Source of the DNA: an uncultured Bacteroidales bacterium
Lineage (GTDB): Bacteria; Bacteroidota; Bacteroidia; Bacteroidales; P3
Assembly: GCA_946540365.1 (NCBI GenBank)
Contig: CAMNIH010000025.1
Span: 1-18,330, forward strand
Length of the DNA: 18,330 nucleotides
Direction of reading: 5' to 3'
Shown: one piece after another, positions 7,688-15,057 of the stretch
Layout: each line of letters opens with the position of its first letter
Numbering within the stretch: the stretch's first letter is position 1
Program-made: the position numbers and the translations under genes
Notes under the pieces: model-generated
Database searches by the model: none
What the model was told of the DNA's origin: nothing
What the model saw: the letters and a program-made list of their open reading frames with translations, nothing else

Positions 7688-8827
7688 ATGAGCAAACATG
7701 CACTGATAATAGGAGGAGGCAATGGCATCGGACTGGCCATCGCTGTGGAACTTCTGAAAGAAGGCTACGCCATCGACATTGCAGACCGTTGCGAACCCGC
7801 CCTGCCCAATAGAGACAAGGTAAGATTCCATGCAGTAAACCTTGTCAACAACGATGTGTCTTTCCTTACAGAATGCGATGACATTGATACCCTAATAATC
7901 ACAGCCGGATTCGGTCGAGTGGCGCCATTCGAAACAATAACGGAGGCCGAAATCGAAAACAGCATGACCGTCAACACACTAACCGTCATGAAGACCATCC
8001 GCCACTTCTTCCCCAAGATGCAAGGGAGCGCTCCATTCTATTGCGCTGTCATGGGAAGCATAGCCGGATTGGTGTCATCCCCTCTATTCTCCCTTTATGC
8101 CGCCACCAAGGCTGCCGTGTGCCGCTTCGTCGAAAGCCTGAATATCGAGCTGGAGGCCTCTGGAAGTGCCAACCGTATCCTCAACGTTAGTCCCGGAAGT
8201 ATTAAAGGAACTCGATTCAACGGGGGCGACAACGACCTGGAAGCCACCCTTCCTCTGGCACGCGAGATTATCGTGCGTATGAAAAAACGGGAGGCCCTGT
8301 TCATTCCCCACTTCGACGACACCTTTGCTGATGTCATCAAACGATACCAAAGCGATGCGCACCAGTTTGGATTAAACAGTTACCAATACAAAATGGAATG
8401 TGGTCGCATGAACCTCAAGCCACAAGTGAAAATAGGCTACATGAGCGGAACCTTCGACCTTTTCCACATCGGCCATCTCAACATCATCCGCCGTGCCAAA
8501 CAATATTGTGACTATCTGGTGGTGGGTGTTCACAAAGACGGATCGCACAAAGGCAAAGAAGTCTTCATCCCTTTCGAGGAGCGCGTAGACATAGTACGCA
8601 ATATCAAATATGTCGACCAGGTCATCGAATCCGAACGCGAGGACTGTGACGTTTATCTGAAGGGAATCGTCAAATACGACCGTCTTTTCGTCGGTTCCGA
8701 CTACAAAGGCACCGAGCGATTCAAACGATACGAAGAAATATTCTCCGACAAAGGAGTGGAAATCATATACTTCCCATACACAACGGGAACCAGCAGCACT
8801 CAACTAAGAGCATACCTTTCCAAATAA
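7688..8827 (+). CDS. Fusion of short-chain dehydrogenase and glycerol-3-phosphate-type cytidylyltransferase
   Basis: The 379-residue protein starts 2 bases after the previous stop. Residues 1 to about 235 form an SDR: GGGNGIG cofactor loop (9-15), TAGFG (72-76), Ser124 in GSIAG, and the YAATK catalytic pair Tyr137/Lys141, all intact. From about residue 247 a nucleotidyltransferase of the TagD/GCT type begins: SGTFDLFHIGH with His260 and His263, and a late TTGTSSTQLR equivalent to the TagD RTxGISTT motif. TagD enzymes join CTP and glycerol-3-phosphate to give CDP-glycerol. A fused reductase suggests that the protein reduces a keto-sugar phosphate (or related substrate) to an alditol phosphate and then activates it; the exact substrate is inference. 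The open frame extends upstream to 7163, but that part overlaps the glycosyltransferase gene and is ignored. The gene and the next one are visibly less GC-rich than the genes before them. Confidence 0.85.
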   Translation: MSKHALIIGGGNGIGLAIAVELLKEGYAIDIADRCEPALPNRDKVRFHAVNLVNNDVSFLTECDDIDTLIITAGFGRVAPFETITEAEIENSMTVNTLTVMKTIRHFFPKMQGSAPFYCAVMGSIAGLVSSPLFSLYAATKAAVCRFVESLNIELEASGSANRILNVSPGSIKGTRFNGGDNDLEATLPLAREIIVRMKKREALFIPHFDDTFADVIKRYQSDAHQFGLNSYQYKMECGRMNLKPQVKIGYMSGTFDLFHIGHLNIIRRAKQYCDYLVVGVHKDGSHKGKEVFIPFEERVDIVRNIKYVDQVIESEREDCDVYLKGIVKYDRLFVGSDYKGTERFKRYEEIFSDKGVEIIYFPYTTGTSSTQLRAYLSK

Positions 8828-8845
8828 TCCAAAACACAAAAGCCG

Positions 8846-9583
8846 ATGAATATAAACGACATCATAAAAACCGCAGCAGCCCACGTATCACAGAATAAAA
8901 CGCTGACCAAGATTTTACAGAAACCATACGACCTGCTTTATTACAATCCTCAAAAAAAGAAATACCTTGAAAATTTCCGTGCCCACGGCACTGAGGTCCT
9001 CAAGGAGTTCGTCGACTGCATGGACGCCCACAACCGTCCCTATGTCATGTTTGCCGGATCGATGCTGGGAGCCATCCGTGAGCACGGCTTCATCAAGCAC
9101 GACCTCGACATCGATACCGGCATGTGGATTGACGACTTCTGCCCTGAGGTTATCGACGAGCTGGCAGAGGCCGGTTTTCGTGTGCTGCACACATTCTCCA
9201 TCGACAACGACCGTCTTGGCAAGGAGCTCACCTTCGAGCACCAACGCACCAAAGTCCACATCGACATCTTCTTCTTCTACCCCCCCTACGACAAATCGCC
9301 CTACTTTTGCGACTTTATCCAGGAACCCGGCATGAAAGTACATGAGCGTATGCCGAGACGCATCGAACTGCCTTTCGTCAAGGATAGACGAAAAGTCCCC
9401 TTCGAGACCATCGAAGTGTACGTCCCCGCCAATGTCGAAGAGCTCTGCGCATTACGCTATGGGCCCGACTACATGACCCCCAACCCAAACTGGAACTGGA
9501 AACGAGCTAAAGACAGTACCGTGGAGTGGCGCGAAATGATTCCGCTCACCACACACAGACGCACTCCTAAACGGAGCAAATAA
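8846..9583 (+). CDS. LicD-family phosphotransferase
   Basis: The 245-residue product carries the LicD signature: GSMLGAIREHGFIKHD (71-86) running into the acidic DLDID (86-90), VHIDIFFFYP (137-146), and a C-terminal RYGPDYMTPNPNW block. LicD proteins transfer phosphocholine or other phospho-alcohols from CDP carriers to glycans, and the human relatives fukutin and FKRP transfer ribitol phosphate. The preceding gene encodes a CDP-alditol-type synthetase, so the probable donor is CDP-glycerol, CDP-ribitol or a related CDP-alditol rather than CDP-choline (no choline kinase or LicB-like transporter is seen here). The gene lies 18 bases after the fusion gene, is probably co-transcribed with it, and shares its lower GC content. 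It converges on the minus-strand cytidylyltransferase with 6 bases between stops. Confidence 0.88.
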   Translation: MNINDIIKTAAAHVSQNKTLTKILQKPYDLLYYNPQKKKYLENFRAHGTEVLKEFVDCMDAHNRPYVMFAGSMLGAIREHGFIKHDLDIDTGMWIDDFCPEVIDELAEAGFRVLHTFSIDNDRLGKELTFEHQRTKVHIDIFFFYPPYDKSPYFCDFIQEPGMKVHERMPRRIELPFVKDRRKVPFETIEVYVPANVEELCALRYGPDYMTPNPNWNWKRAKDSTVEWREMIPLTTHRRTPKRSK

Positions 9584-9589
9584 AACAAG

Positions 9590-10306
9590 CTATATAATAT
9601 CCTCTGGATAGGTTATTTTTTTATTTCTCTCCTCGCCCTCGACCACGGCGATCTTCACCCCGGGCATGTAGCGGCGAACCACGCCGCAGTCGTCGGTGGC
9701 CCTGAACTGCGGGTCCTGCAGGGCCCGCTGGTAGGCGTCGCGTATCAGCGGCAGACGGAAGGCCTGCGGCGTCTGTGCGCGCCACATCAGCCTCCGCTCC
9801 GGTATGCGGGCCACGATGCGCGGTATCTCGAACTCGGCGCCGCCGGCCCCGAACTCGGCACTCATGTCCGGATGCACCTCCCACACGGTATCCGTGCTCG
9901 GCACGGCCACACCCACGGCCTCATGGCTCTTCAGGGCCTCCACCACGCGTCCCACCAGCGCCTCCGACACACAGGGCCGCGCAGCGTCGTGCAACAGCAG
10001 GTTGGTGTCGTCCGGCTCGTCGATATAGGCCATGATGGCGTTGAGGGTCGACATGTAGCGTTCGCTCCCGCCGTCGATCACCTTGCCCAGCTTCGCCCAC
10101 TGCCGCCTGTCGGCAATGGCGCGGAAGGCATCCTGCCAGTCGCGGTGCATCACCACCGCCACCTCGTCGATGGCCGGGTGCGAACAGAAGAGATCCACCG
10201 AGTGCTCGATGACCGTCTTGTCGCCCAGCATCATCAGCTGCTTGGGCAGCGCAGACCCCATCCGGCGGCCGACGCCGCCCGCCAGTATGACCGCTATATT
10301 CTTCAC
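9590..10306 (-). CDS. ispD: IspD/TarI-family cytidylyltransferase
   Basis: The 238-residue product shows the family motifs in order: ILAGGVGRRMGSALPKQ (7-23, CTP-binding loop), HDAARPCVS (106-114), PSTDT (136-140), AQTPQAF (177-183), ATDDCG (203-208) and GEERNKKIT (224-232). Members either make CDP-methylerythritol in isoprenoid synthesis (IspD) or CDP-ribitol for teichoic acid and capsule (TarI and relatives). Sequence reading alone does not decide between them, and the neighbouring LicD makes the second possible. The start is a GTG, since the CTP loop begins at residue 7 and no ATG precedes it in frame. The protein stops three residues after Pro-Glu-Asp, shorter at the C-terminus than most family members as I remember them. 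No TAnnTTTG element lies upstream, so it is probably transcribed with the membrane gene at 10356-10841. Confidence 0.85.
   Translation of the reverse strand: MKNIAVILAGGVGRRMGSALPKQLMMLGDKTVIEHSVDLFCSHPAIDEVAVVMHRDWQDAFRAIADRRQWAKLGKVIDGGSERYMSTLNAIMAYIDEPDDTNLLLHDAARPCVSEALVGRVVEALKSHEAVGVAVPSTDTVWEVHPDMSAEFGAGGAEFEIPRIVARIPERRLMWRAQTPQAFRLPLIRDAYQRALQDPQFRATDDCGVVRRYMPGVKIAVVEGEERNKKITYPEDII
9598..9622 (+). terminator. Weak possible terminator after LicD
   Basis: TATCC-TCT-GGATA forms a 5-bp hairpin followed shortly by a run of seven T on the plus strand. It lies inside the 3' coding end of the convergent cytidylyltransferase gene. The stem is short, so this is tentative. Confidence 0.3.
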
Positions 10307-10320
10307 CTTATCTTTATTTT

Positions 10321-10352
10321 AAATGCAGACGCGGCACGCCGCGTCTCTACAG
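10321..10352. repeat. Dispersed 32-bp hairpin repeat, copy 1
   Basis: The sequence around AGACGCGGCACGCCGCGTCT forms a stem of 8-9 bp with a tiny loop and is identical over 32 bases to 15005-15036. Here it lies between the two minus-strand genes. No U-run follows on either strand, so it is a repeat rather than a clear terminator. Confidence 0.9.
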
Positions 10353-10355
10353 TCT

Positions 10356-10841
10356 TTAAACTTTAAACCGCTTATACAGCATAGCGAACAAACCGGCCCA
10401 AACCGCCACGGCGCCCAGCTGCATCCACCAGGCCGTACCCACCAGCACGGCAGGGGCCAACACCACAGCCTTCAGGCCGTAGTACACCGCCTTGCCGGCC
10501 ACGATGGCCGTCAGCACGGCGGGCAGCACCGCCCAGCGCTTGGCCAGCCAGCCGAACAGGGCCGCCACGGTGGCCAGCTCGGCCATCATGCACACCATCT
10601 TCGGGGCCGCGGGCATACCCGTCAGCAGGCTGCTCACCAGCGGCAGCAGCACCGCCAGCACCAGCGCGTTGCGCCAATCCTTGCCCACCAACATCCCCGC
10701 CAGGAGCAACGCCAACATGGGGTTAAGCATATACAACGGCCATGCCAACACATGCGAAGCGGCAGGAATCATGCACGCCAGCGTGAGCAACGACGCGTCT
10801 AACAGCGTAAAGCGAACTATACTTTTTGATTTTAAGGACAT
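10356..10841 (-). CDS. Small polytopic membrane protein, possibly ECF-transporter S-component-like
   Basis: The start is placed at the ATG at 10841 (MSLKSKSIVRF), because a longer reading from 10883 would use a TTG that overlaps the promoter -7 element. The 161-residue product is almost entirely hydrophobic, with about five membrane helices, a basic N-terminus and a KRFKV tail. The layout and motifs such as LLLAGMLVGKDWRNA and LLTGMPAAPK resemble ECF S-components (vitamin or metal binding subunits), but no diagnostic substrate motif is visible. The cytidylyltransferase gene follows 49 bases downstream on the same strand and is probably in the same transcript. Confidence is high for a gene and low for the family. 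Confidence 0.75.
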   Translation of the reverse strand: MSLKSKSIVRFTLLDASLLTLACMIPAASHVLAWPLYMLNPMLALLLAGMLVGKDWRNALVLAVLLPLVSSLLTGMPAAPKMVCMMAELATVAALFGWLAKRWAVLPAVLTAIVAGKAVYYGLKAVVLAPAVLVGTAWWMQLGAVAVWAGLFAMLYKRFKV

Positions 10842-10872
10842 TGTTATATTTTTATTTATTACGTTTCGAATG

Positions 10873-10903
10873 CAAAAATACAACTTTTTTTTGAACCACC
10901 AAA
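10873..10903 (-). promoter_or_regulatory. Bacteroidota-type promoter for the small membrane protein gene
   Basis: On the minus strand TTTG (10903-10900), a 19-base spacer and TATTTTTG (10880-10873) match the consensus. The ATG lies 31 bases downstream. The promoter sits immediately after the stop of the 900-residue protein gene, so the membrane gene has its own start. Confidence 0.8.
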
Positions 10904-10904
10904 A

Positions 10905-13607
10905 CTAACGTATCAATGTCACCGTACCGACACCGTTTTTCAAACTCCCATACACATCGCGGATATACCATCTGTAGACATATGCACCCTGCTGCACAGG
11001 CACCCCCTCGCAAGTGCCATCCCACGCGGCCGTAGGGTCGGCAGAGTGGAACACCTGCAGGCCCAACCGGTTGTAGATGAACAACTCGTATTCTGCTATG
11101 TCTATCGACGTCACACACCCGAAACGATTATTCTGTTCTTCGCCTGGAGTGAACACATTGGGCCACCACACCGATCGTATCTTCGTCGGCACGCAGAACA
11201 CGGTGTCGGCACAGCAGTGGTATTGGTTACAGCTCTGCAGTGTCACCACCACACTATCGGGAAGCGGATGCTGAAACTTCCGTATCACCTTGCGCTGAGA
11301 CACCGTAACATCTTCCCCGGCCGAAATGCCATATTCGCTAAAAGTCCAGTTCGATACAACGCCGCTTTCGGAGCAGTCATTGAAGTGAACCACAGGATAG
11401 TCAAAATCGATGATAGGTATGGAGAGCTGGACACACAGCTCCGGCGGAGCTTCTACGCCGACATCGATGCAACCGATCATCTCACCACCTTCGCGAGAGA
11501 ACAGACAGTAGGTGGTGGATTGTTGCGGACGCACCACGATGGTGGTCATCTCTTGTTGTCCTGCCAGTGTTTCGTCGGGCGGTGTCGACACCCACCATGC
11601 TGTGTGAGTACCTGTAGCTGTCAGCGTTACCGAATCGCCCGGGCATATTCCGTCCGCACTCGCCTCGAGACGCATTTCTTCATACCTGAGGTGGAGCGTA
11701 AACACCGAGTCACACCCGTTGGCAGCCGTATAGATGGTGGTATACGCCCCCGTATCGACCAGCGTATCGCCGTTATGGAAAACCGTGTCGCCCATAAAAA
11801 CATACACGGTCGTGTCGGTATACGATATCGGCAATACCGTAAGCCATAAGCAGTAGCGATACAGCGAATCGCCCCAATCATCCCAGTAGGCCCTGGTGCC
11901 GGCCGTCTGGGTCGTCGTGATGTTGAACCCATAACCCGAATAGGCCTGTCCCTGGCAAACAGTGTCATAATACTCGATCGTATCCATCGAATATATCAGG
12001 TGCAGCCTGACGATGGAATCGCATCCATTTGCGGCCGTCAGCGAATATAGATAATTTCCAGCGGCCGTCAGCGTGTCGCCGTGGAAAAAGAGCGTATCGC
12101 CCCTGGCAATCTGACTTTCGACAACGGAATCTGCCACCGACCTCACAACGAGCGACAGATGGTAGTGATGGACGGTGTCGTTACCGACCGCCTGACGCCA
12201 GCGCTCCAATGCGCCAGCCGTCGCGGTCTCGCCACTGTCAATGCTGAACCCGCAGCCCTCAAATGATTCGTACTGGCACACAGTATCATGGCATTCCACC
12301 GTGTCGTGGACCAGTTCCAATCCCAGTCCGAACCCCAACGGAAACGCATACCCTTCATAATGACCGATGCCATAGGCGTACGCGACAAAGGGTCCAACGC
12401 TGTTTTGCAGTGTATGGCCCCCACCCGTAACAACAAGACGATACAGCCGATGTCCGTCAACCACCGTTGTCGAAGGCGGAACAGGGTTCCCGTCAAGGGT
12501 TAGTCCATTGCAATAGGCCGTGTCGCAGACGACGCAAAGACGATGTGTCGTCAGCAAGGGTGTGTTGTGCAGCACGAAACGGCTCTCACAGACCCCACGA
12601 TCGAGCGGCGGAATGATGACCGACGCTGGGTCGCCCGTATTCCCGCCGGCTGTATAACTGCCCAAATAAAGCACCACCATGACAGGTTTGCTCGCACTGA
12701 TAGCATAACTTGCATTTGCCAAACACGTTTGGGTCATTGTCTGCCCCGCGCCAAGCGTCCCCAATGAGATGCCGTTGGAGGTCACGACACATCCGTCCTC
12801 CGACGAGGTGATCCGTATCTGGTTGACACTCTGCTCCGCGGAGCTCATCACAATAAATTCGGTACCCCAATATTTGACCGGCAACGCCTGTTCATAGATA
12901 TGGTCACGGCCTCCGACGTTTTCGGGCACGGACGGATTCCATCCTCCCTGGAACATCGCAAACGGTTTCCCGTTCGATGTAACCTCCATTCCTGCCAGCG
13001 ACCCCTCCCCCAGCAACATGTAGGCCTGCCCTTGCATGAGTGTGGGAGTCAGCGTGGTGCCCGCCGCAATCGATGTGTTGGCAATATCGCACGGCACCGT
13101 CATGGTGAGCACCGTGTTGTCTTCGGTGGCCACAAAACCCACCTCGCCGCCATACTGCTGCGAAGGATAGTCCTGCACAATATAGTGGGTGTCCAACGTA
13201 TAGGTGGGCAGCAAAGTGGCGACATCATGTGTCGATTCGACATAGTTTCGCGTATATGCAAATACGGGTTGGCTCGAGGTAATGTGATACCCTCCGTTGT
13301 ATGGTGTCGCCACCGTCAAAACGTTGGTGCCATACTCGTGTGTGTCGTCATAACTGCCACCCGGGACGGTGAAGGTGCTGGTCGCACCCGACGGCCCCTC
13401 CACCTGGATGGTGGCACTCTGGTCGCCGGCGACAATGAGACTGCGGTGACTGGTCCATGAACCACTGTTGATATTCATGTTGTACAGGTACATAAACCAA
13501 AAATCCGTGCCCTTGTTTGTCAATTCCGGACACTGCGGGGAAGGCTGTGCTTGCACCGTCGCCAGCGTCAGCAAGATAAGGATCAGATATGTCACCCCGT
13601 GTTTCAT
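10905..13607 (-). CDS. Large secreted adhesin-like protein: IgGFc-binding domain and T9SS type B tail
   Basis: The 900-residue protein begins with a signal peptide (1-20, ending VQAQ). Residues about 30-430 resemble the IgGFc-binding N-terminal domain (PF17517) with the NKGTDFWFMYL opening. Two repeats of about 105 residues follow (about 433-540 and 541-642), each with a DTVCQ start and a TAANGCDS end. Next are an Ig-like segment (about 646-720, ICPGDSVTLTATG), a PKD-like segment rich in Cys (about 728-805), and a C-terminal gliding-motility-type domain (about 813-900: WWPNVFTPG, YELFIYNRLGLQVF, WDG, GTVTLIR). That last domain is the type B signal for type IX secretion, so the protein should end up outside the cell, probably as a surface adhesin; the ligand is unknown. 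A consensus promoter lies 4 bases before the ATG. Confidence 0.88.
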   Translation of the reverse strand: MKHGVTYLILILLTLATVQAQPSPQCPELTNKGTDFWFMYLYNMNINSGSWTSHRSLIVAGDQSATIQVEGPSGATSTFTVPGGSYDDTHEYGTNVLTVATPYNGGYHITSSQPVFAYTRNYVESTHDVATLLPTYTLDTHYIVQDYPSQQYGGEVGFVATEDNTVLTMTVPCDIANTSIAAGTTLTPTLMQGQAYMLLGEGSLAGMEVTSNGKPFAMFQGGWNPSVPENVGGRDHIYEQALPVKYWGTEFIVMSSAEQSVNQIRITSSEDGCVVTSNGISLGTLGAGQTMTQTCLANASYAISASKPVMVVLYLGSYTAGGNTGDPASVIIPPLDRGVCESRFVLHNTPLLTTHRLCVVCDTAYCNGLTLDGNPVPPSTTVVDGHRLYRLVVTGGGHTLQNSVGPFVAYAYGIGHYEGYAFPLGFGLGLELVHDTVECHDTVCQYESFEGCGFSIDSGETATAGALERWRQAVGNDTVHHYHLSLVVRSVADSVVESQIARGDTLFFHGDTLTAAGNYLYSLTAANGCDSIVRLHLIYSMDTIEYYDTVCQGQAYSGYGFNITTTQTAGTRAYWDDWGDSLYRYCLWLTVLPISYTDTTVYVFMGDTVFHNGDTLVDTGAYTTIYTAANGCDSVFTLHLRYEEMRLEASADGICPGDSVTLTATGTHTAWWVSTPPDETLAGQQEMTTIVVRPQQSTTYCLFSREGGEMIGCIDVGVEAPPELCVQLSIPIIDFDYPVVHFNDCSESGVVSNWTFSEYGISAGEDVTVSQRKVIRKFQHPLPDSVVVTLQSCNQYHCCADTVFCVPTKIRSVWWPNVFTPGEEQNNRFGCVTSIDIAEYELFIYNRLGLQVFHSADPTAAWDGTCEGVPVQQGAYVYRWYIRDVYGSLKNGVGTVTLIR

Positions 13608-13611
13608 ATTG

Positions 13612-13642
13612 CAAAATTACATCTTTTTTTCATTTCCTCAAA
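13612..13642 (-). promoter_or_regulatory. Promoter of the 900-residue protein, giving a leaderless message
   Basis: TTTG (13642-13639), a 19-base spacer and TAATTTTG (13619-13612) match the consensus exactly. Only four bases separate the -7 element from the ATG at 13607, so transcription would begin at or next to the start codon. Confidence 0.8.
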
Positions 13643-13723
13643 ATAAATTATCTAAAAGCTCGTTATTCAGCCAAATATATGGTACCGACAAAAAGAAACA
13701 ATAACACATAGCACAAACCGACA

Positions 13724-14785
13724 ATGAAAAAGACAGTTCTCATTCTCGCCGCCAGCCTGCTCCTGACCTCCATCGGGGCCGTTGCCCAGAACCAGGTCGA
13801 CCGCCAGGGCCGGCGCCAGGGCCACTGGGTGCGCCTCGACAAGGACGGCACCAAGATCTACGAGGGCGACTTCCTCGACGGTCAGGAGACCGGCACCTTC
13901 ACCTACTACTACCCCAACGGCACGGTGCGCATGCGCAACGTCTACACCGAGCCCGGCGTCCGCTGCAACCACGAGGCCTTCGACGAGCAGGGCCGCCTCG
14001 TCGCCCGCGGCCAGTACGACCGCCGCAACCGCGACGGCCGCTGGCAGTTCTACGCCGAGGACGGACACCTCGTCAAAGAAGCCGACTACCGCCTCGGCGT
14101 CAAGGACGGCCTCCATGTCATCTACACCCACCAGGGCGACACCGCCGAGGTGACCCACTGGCGCAACAACCACCGCCACGGCCGCTGGTGGAAGCGCATC
14201 GGCCGCCAGGGCTACATCACCGGCACCTACGTCGACGGCGGCCTCGAGGGGCGCCTCGTCGAGTACGACGAGCAGGGCCTCCTCTGCCGCGACGGCCACT
14301 ACCTCGCCGGCCTCAAGCACGGCACCTACCAGTACTTCGAGCAGGGCAAGCTCACCGTCGACGAACGCTGGCAGCACGGCCTGATGACCGACCGCCGCAT
14401 CCGCCTCCTCACCCCCGAGGAGCAGTTCGTCTCCATCCACAACATCGTCTGCCTCGCCCCCCAGGGCAAGGCCAAGGTCGTCGTCGTCCTCACCGACGGC
14501 ACCCGCCTCACCACCCTCGAAGACCCCGAACTGGTTCTCGACCGCGCCGGCGACGAGCTCTTCGACTGCGCCAACCGCAAGAGCCGCATCATGGTGGCAC
14601 GCCACGCCATCCAGGGCATCGGCAAGGACGCCGAGGGACGCGACATACTCCTCCTCGAGCCACAGCCCGACTTCGCCATCTTCCCCGACGAAGACGGCAT
14701 CAAGATGGTGCGCAGCCGCCACTTCGACGACGAGCCCGCCCTCAAAGCCGACCGCCGAGCCTCATCGCACACGCAAAAAAAATAG
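13724..14785 (+). CDS. Secreted MORN-repeat (YwqK-like) protein
   Basis: The 353-residue product has a signal peptide (MKKTVLILAASLL... ending AVAQ, about 1-22). A run of MORN_2-type repeats follows (about 25-230), recognisable from recurring pairs such as YYYPNGTVRM, RDGRWQFYAEDG, RHGRWW and KHGTYQYFEQGK. The last about 120 residues (from LLTPEEQFVS) form a different domain that I do not recognise. Proteins of this kind are often labelled YwqK-family antitoxin by homology, but there is no partner toxin here and the signal peptide places it outside the cytoplasm, so a structural or surface role is more likely. It is divergent from the IgGFc-domain gene with 116 bases between starts; I find no clean TAnnTTTG for it. 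Its final Lys codons double as the U-run of the minus-strand RNA terminator. Confidence 0.8.
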   Translation: MKKTVLILAASLLLTSIGAVAQNQVDRQGRRQGHWVRLDKDGTKIYEGDFLDGQETGTFTYYYPNGTVRMRNVYTEPGVRCNHEAFDEQGRLVARGQYDRRNRDGRWQFYAEDGHLVKEADYRLGVKDGLHVIYTHQGDTAEVTHWRNNHRHGRWWKRIGRQGYITGTYVDGGLEGRLVEYDEQGLLCRDGHYLAGLKHGTYQYFEQGKLTVDERWQHGLMTDRRIRLLTPEEQFVSIHNIVCLAPQGKAKVVVVLTDGTRLTTLEDPELVLDRAGDELFDCANRKSRIMVARHAIQGIGKDAEGRDILLLEPQPDFAIFPDEDGIKMVRSRHFDDEPALKADRRASSHTQKK

Positions 14786-14808
14786 CGGGGCCTAAGACAA
14801 GGCCCCGC
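14775..14808 (-). terminator. Strong terminator of the minus-strand small RNA
   Basis: A 9-bp GC-rich stem (plus strand 14785-14793 with 14800-14808, 6-base loop) is followed on the minus strand by TA and eight T (14782-14775). On the plus strand there is no T-run after it, so it primarily ends minus-strand transcription, though it may also help end the upstream MORN gene. Confidence 0.85.
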
Positions 14809-14913
14809 ATCTTCCATTAAACACTATAACAAAATCCAAAATTTAGAAGGTATCTTGGAGACCTTTGCCGCTTGAATTCAGCATCGAACAAGATATTCAG
14901 CCTCCCTCAAGCG
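14775..14913 (-). ncRNA. Candidate small RNA of about 140 nt
   Basis: A consensus promoter (14949-14918) and a strong terminator (14808-14775) bracket about 140 bases on the minus strand with no ORF. The predicted 5' end (about 14913) begins CGCTTGA, which can pair with TCAAGCG (plus strand 14869-14875) to close a 5' stem-loop. A second small hairpin (AAGGT ... ACCTT, plus strand about 14847-14865) follows, then an A/U-rich single-stranded stretch and the terminator hairpin. It does not look like tmRNA, SRP RNA or RNase P RNA. I cannot assign it to a known family; a 6S-like or regulatory sRNA role is possible but unproven. Confidence 0.6.
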
Positions 14914-14917
14914 ACCG

Positions 14918-14949
14918 CAAAGATACGAAATAAAACCATACCGGCCAAA
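14918..14949 (-). promoter_or_regulatory. Promoter of the candidate small RNA
   Basis: TTTG (14949-14946), a 20-base spacer and TATCTTTG (14925-14918) on the minus strand fit the consensus. No minus-strand gene follows, only the RNA and its terminator. Confidence 0.8.
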
Positions 14950-15004
14950 TTTGACCCCAACTTTTTTCTCCGTCCCGCCCCTTAAACCTTAAACCACAAA
15001 TCAT

Positions 15005-15036
15005 AAATGCAGACGCGGCACGCCGCGTCTCTACAG
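15005..15036. repeat. Dispersed 32-bp hairpin repeat, copy 2
   Basis: It is identical over 32 bases to 10321-10352. It lies 21 bases before the mtaB start and happens to be open in frame with mtaB, creating a false upstream start at 15007. CCTTAAACC and CCTCAAACC motifs flank it. Confidence 0.9.
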
Positions 15037-15057
15037 CCTCCAAACCTCAAACCTCAC

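Noticed and set aside
7706..7724. Strong internal ribosome-binding site in the SDR gene
   Set aside because: AGGAGGAGGC encodes the Gly-rich cofactor loop and the ATG after it is out of frame with no sizeable ORF.
10842..10883. N-terminal extension of the small membrane protein
   Set aside because: It would begin at a TTG within the promoter's -7 element, so it cannot be part of the transcript.
13667..14722. 351-codon minus-strand ORF opposite the MORN protein gene
   Set aside because: Val/Ala/Glu-rich shadow without motifs; the plus strand has a signal peptide and MORN repeats.
13724..14785. Antitoxin role for the YwqK-like protein
   Set aside because: The label follows only from MORN repeat homology; no toxin gene is adjacent and the protein has a signal peptide.
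15007..15057. Upstream in-frame extension of mtaB
   Set aside because: It is the translation of a dispersed hairpin repeat also found at 10321; the conserved protein starts at 15058.
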